Part shown: one piece after another, positions 21,040 through 22,746 of the stretch
Numbering within the stretch: position 1 is the stretch's first letter
How the letters are laid out: each line of letters begins with the position of its first letter
Assembly: GCA_002453275.1 (NCBI GenBank)
Contig: DKGN01000023.1
Span: 1 to 22,746 of the forward strand
Source: Caryophanales bacterium UBA6769
GTDB taxonomy: Bacteria > Bacillota > Bacilli > Bacillales > UBA6769
Direction: 5' to 3'
Length of the DNA: 22,746 bases
The notes under the pieces: model-generated
Told to the model about the DNA's origin: nothing
The model's input: only the letters and a program-made list of their open reading frames with translations
Databases searched by the model: none
Program-made: the position numbers and the translations under genes

Positions 21040-21714
21040 TTAACTAAACAACGTTATAATGATTGGGGCCAAAAAAGATGCAATAATTGCGCACATCGTC
21101 ATTGAGACCGAGCTCACAGCTGCTGCTTCATCTCCGAATTCTAATGATTTTGATGTGCCAAGCACATGGGCAGCACTACCGTAGCCAATTCCGATTTCAA
21201 GCGGATGGTCAATTCGTAGCCACTTTAGTAAAAATGGTCCAATAACAACACAACTAATCCCTGCAACCATAACGAAAACTGCCGCCAGTGACGGAATACC
21301 ACCAATCTCATGAGATATCTCCATCGCAACTGGAGTCGTTACTGATTTTGGAAGTAACGAATACATTAATAAATCTTCTATCTCGAAAGCTTTTGAAAGT
21401 AGGCGACCGCTTTCTATTCCGAGCCACGTCCCGACAATTACTCCAGACATAATCGGAATGAAATACTTTTTTATGACATGCCATTGCTTATATAATGGGT
21501 AACCTAACGCCACAATCGCAGCCCCTAATAGTTCAGTTATAATCTTCACATCTGACATGTATTGCTCATACGGAATATTAGTTATAAGTAATACTGACAC
21601 AATCACAATAGTTGAGGTTAACACTGGTACAAAAAAAGGATATGGAAAACGAATGTAAAATTGCCGGGCAATTAAATAAATAATCAGCGTCAAAATTAAC
21701 CCAAAAAATTTCAT
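21040..21714 (-). CDS. lrgB: LrgB/CidB-family membrane protein
   Basis: A 224-residue polytopic membrane protein of the LrgB family, similar in length to relatives (about 230). Signature segments are LLPKSVTTPVAMEISHEIGGIPSLAA, IGPFLLKWLRI and GIGYGSAAHVLGTSKSLEFG, followed by a final hydrophobic helix. LrgB pairs with LrgA; the pair has been linked to murein hydrolase control and programmed lysis in Staphylococcus, and in B. subtilis the related YsbA/YsbB (PftA/PftB) act as a pyruvate uptake system. The ATG overlaps the lrgA stop as ATGA, with AAGGAGAGG in the end of lrgA. No lytST-type two-component genes are seen in the window. The symbol denotes family membership; cidB/pftB are alternatives. 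Confidence 0.88.
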   Translation of the reverse strand: MKFFGLILTLIIYLIARQFYIRFPYPFFVPVLTSTIVIVSVLLITNIPYEQYMSDVKIITELLGAAIVALGYPLYKQWHVIKKYFIPIMSGVIVGTWLGIESGRLLSKAFEIEDLLMYSLLPKSVTTPVAMEISHEIGGIPSLAAVFVMVAGISCVVIGPFLLKWLRIDHPLEIGIGYGSAAHVLGTSKSLEFGDEAAAVSSVSMTMCAIIASFLAPIIITLFS

Positions 21715-22088
21715 TTTCTTTTCCTCTCCTTTACAATTCGAACGAGACGTGTCGTAAATGCTGAACCTATTAAAACGATAAGCGTGCTAACGATTGTGAT
21801 GACAATTAACCAAATTCCCTTTCCTTTAAATAAATCAAAATACACCATAACTCCAACTGTTGCTGGAATAAAAAAGATCGGCAAATGCTTCAGTATAATA
21901 CCTGTTCCTATTGAAACAAATCGCTCGAACGGCTTACACACCATTAAAACAATAAAAAAAAGAAGCATTCCGATAATACTTCCAGGTATAAATAACTGAA
22001 ACAAATCTTGAACAAAAGCACCGAAAAGATAAAATAAATATAAAATTCCAATTTGAACAATTGAGAAAACTAGATTTTTAAAAAACAT
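21711..22088 (-). CDS. lrgA: LrgA/CidA-family holin-like membrane protein
   Basis: A 125-residue protein with four hydrophobic helices (about 7-27, 30-50, 62-82, 88-112) and a strongly basic C-terminus (RLVRIVKERKRK). Family signatures are LFIPGSIIGMLLFF and LPIFFIPATVGVM. It is the first gene of the lrgA-lrgB pair, with 4-nt overlap and so coupled translation. It is thought to form a membrane complex with LrgB for export-related or pyruvate transport functions (PftA in B. subtilis). ATG start with AAAGGAA about 9 nt upstream. A possible extended -10 promoter TGTTAGAAT lies on the minus strand around 22138-22146. Divergent from the cysteine-synthase-family gene. Confidence 0.88.
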   Translation of the reverse strand: MFFKNLVFSIVQIGILYLFYLFGAFVQDLFQLFIPGSIIGMLLFFIVLMVCKPFERFVSIGTGIILKHLPIFFIPATVGVMVYFDLFKGKGIWLIVITIVSTLIVLIGSAFTTRLVRIVKERKRK

Positions 22089-22189
22089 TGAGTTGTTCCT
22101 TTCAGCGATGTTAATATCTAGATTGATTGTTTACTATTCTAACAGATCGCGCGTAATAAAGGAGAATTTATTTTTCAATTCCTACTTTA

Positions 22190-22218
22190 TAGATTTGTTT
22201 TATTTGTTTTGTTATAAT
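22190..22218 (+). promoter_or_regulatory. Promoter of the cysteine-synthase-family gene
   Basis: Perfect TATAAT (22213-22218) with a weak -35 TAGATT (22190-22195) at 17 nt. The spacer holds a tandem 9-bp repeat, TTTGTTTTA (22194-22202) and TTTGTTTTG (22203-22211). The leader is about 35 nt and too short for an S-box or T-box. Confidence 0.5.
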
Positions 22219-22260
22219 TGTACGTGTTCAGTTTCATATTAAGTAAGGAAGTGAATAAAA

Positions 22261-22746
22261 TGACAATTGTAACAAACATTGCTGATTTAATTGGCAAAAC
22301 TCCGCTTGTAAAACTTAATCAACTCCCAAGTTCAGAAGGAGCGTCCATCTATTTAAAATTAGAATTTTTTAATCCGAGCAGAAGCGTAAAAGACCGAGCT
22401 GCCTATGAAATGATTGTTGCAGCCGAACGAGAAGGTGTCTTACAACGTGGCGCTACAATCATTGAACCAACATCAGGCAACACTGGCATTGGAATTGCTA
22501 TGAATGCTGCTGCTAAAGGGTATAAAGCAATTATCGTCATGCCTGACACGATGACACAAGAAAGAATTAATTTATTAAAAGCATATGGAGCCGAAGTTGT
22601 GCTCACACCTGGCTCTGAAAAAATGCCTGGTGCAATTAAAAAGGCTCAAGAGTTAGCAAATAACATTCCGAAAAGCTTCATACCAATGCAATTTGATAAT
22701 GAACATAATCCAAATGCCCATCGAAAAACAACAGCCCTTGAAATAA
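22261..22746 (+). CDS. PLP-dependent cysteine synthase family protein (5' part)
   Basis: The first 162 residues of a fold-type II PLP enzyme of the CysK/O-acetylserine sulfhydrylase family; the gene runs off the right edge. The PLP-binding lysine is K44 in NPSRSVKDRAA, and the phosphate/acceptor loop is PTSGNTGIGIA (70-80); MPDTMTQERINLLKAYGAEV is the family's next conserved stretch, with KAQELANNIP...PMQFDNEHNPNAHRKTTALEI after it. CysK normally reads NPGSSVKDR at the lysine, so the SRS variant suggests the YtkP-type paralogue instead of the main cysteine synthase; I therefore give no symbol. ATG start with AAGGAAGTG upstream. Cystathionine beta-synthase-like activity in a reverse transsulfuration pathway is also possible. 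Confidence 0.85.

Noticed and set aside
21040..22088. LrgAB plus NERD-like plus DUF3891 as a new defence or lysis system
   Set aside because: LrgAB is a widespread housekeeping pair, and linkage to the other two rests on position in one genome only; not enough to propose a system.
1..22746. CRISPR array, insertion sequence, prophage, toxin-antitoxin, tRNA or rRNA
   Set aside because: No spaced direct repeats, transposase or integrase motifs, phage genes, toxin-like pairs, cloverleaf or rRNA sequence were seen on reading both strands.

Overview
The window is chromosomal DNA from a low-to-moderate-GC Firmicute of the Bacillaceae. The proteins closely resemble Bacillus subtilis AcuB/AcuC, CcpA, AroA (DAHP synthase fused to chorismate mutase), YtxG/YtxH, MurC, SftA, YtpQ, YtoQ, YtoP and YtzB, and these genes form one neighbourhood in B. 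subtilis too. Shine-Dalgarno sites are strong (AAGGAGG type), and GTG and TTG starts are common. There is no transposase, integrase, CRISPR array, rRNA or tRNA. The region reads as conserved core genome carrying several lineage-specific insertions, not as a mobile island.

Layout. (1) 1-1479, plus strand: end of acuB, then acuC. (2) 1583-5097, minus strand: ytxG-ytxH, aroA and ccpA, each unit with its own promoter and terminator; the ytxG promoter looks SigB-type. (3) 5304-6419, plus strand: an M29 metallo-aminopeptidase. (4) 6464-12069, minus strand: ytpQ-sftA, a short-form nicotinate phosphoribosyltransferase, and murC with a structured 5' leader. (5) 12255-13927, minus strand: a 60-residue membrane protein followed after 2 nt by a sodium:solute symporter. 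(6) 14183-16772: ytoQ (plus), then the ytoP / DUF84 NTPase pair (minus), then ytzB (plus). (7) 16826-19088, minus strand: a type-B carboxylesterase and an unrecognised 179-residue protein with a signal peptide and a C-terminal membrane anchor, whose promoter carries repeated TGAAC-N5-GTTCA elements. (8) 19495-22088: a DUF3891 protein (plus) whose stop codon overlaps that of a convergent NERD-like protein; the latter lies downstream of lrgA-lrgB. (9) 22261 to the end, plus strand: 5' part of a cysteine-synthase-family gene.

How the genes fit together. Carbon and acetate control (acuB, acuC, ccpA), aromatic biosynthesis (aroA), cell-wall precursor synthesis (murC), chromosome clearance from the septum (sftA), general stress proteins (ytxGH), peptide turnover (M29 and M42 peptidases), nucleotide-pool cleaning (DUF84), NAD salvage (NAPRTase) and transport (symporter, LrgAB) sit side by side. 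Most are single- or two-gene transcription units separated by hairpin terminators, many shared by convergent genes.

I see no convincing large undescribed system. The points most worth a second look are the operator-like repeats at the orphan 179-residue protein, the stable hairpin in the murC leader, the DUF3891 / NERD-like overlap, and the 28-bp inverted repeat upstream of the esterase. All similarity statements come from reading the sequence and from memory of these families; no database search was run.
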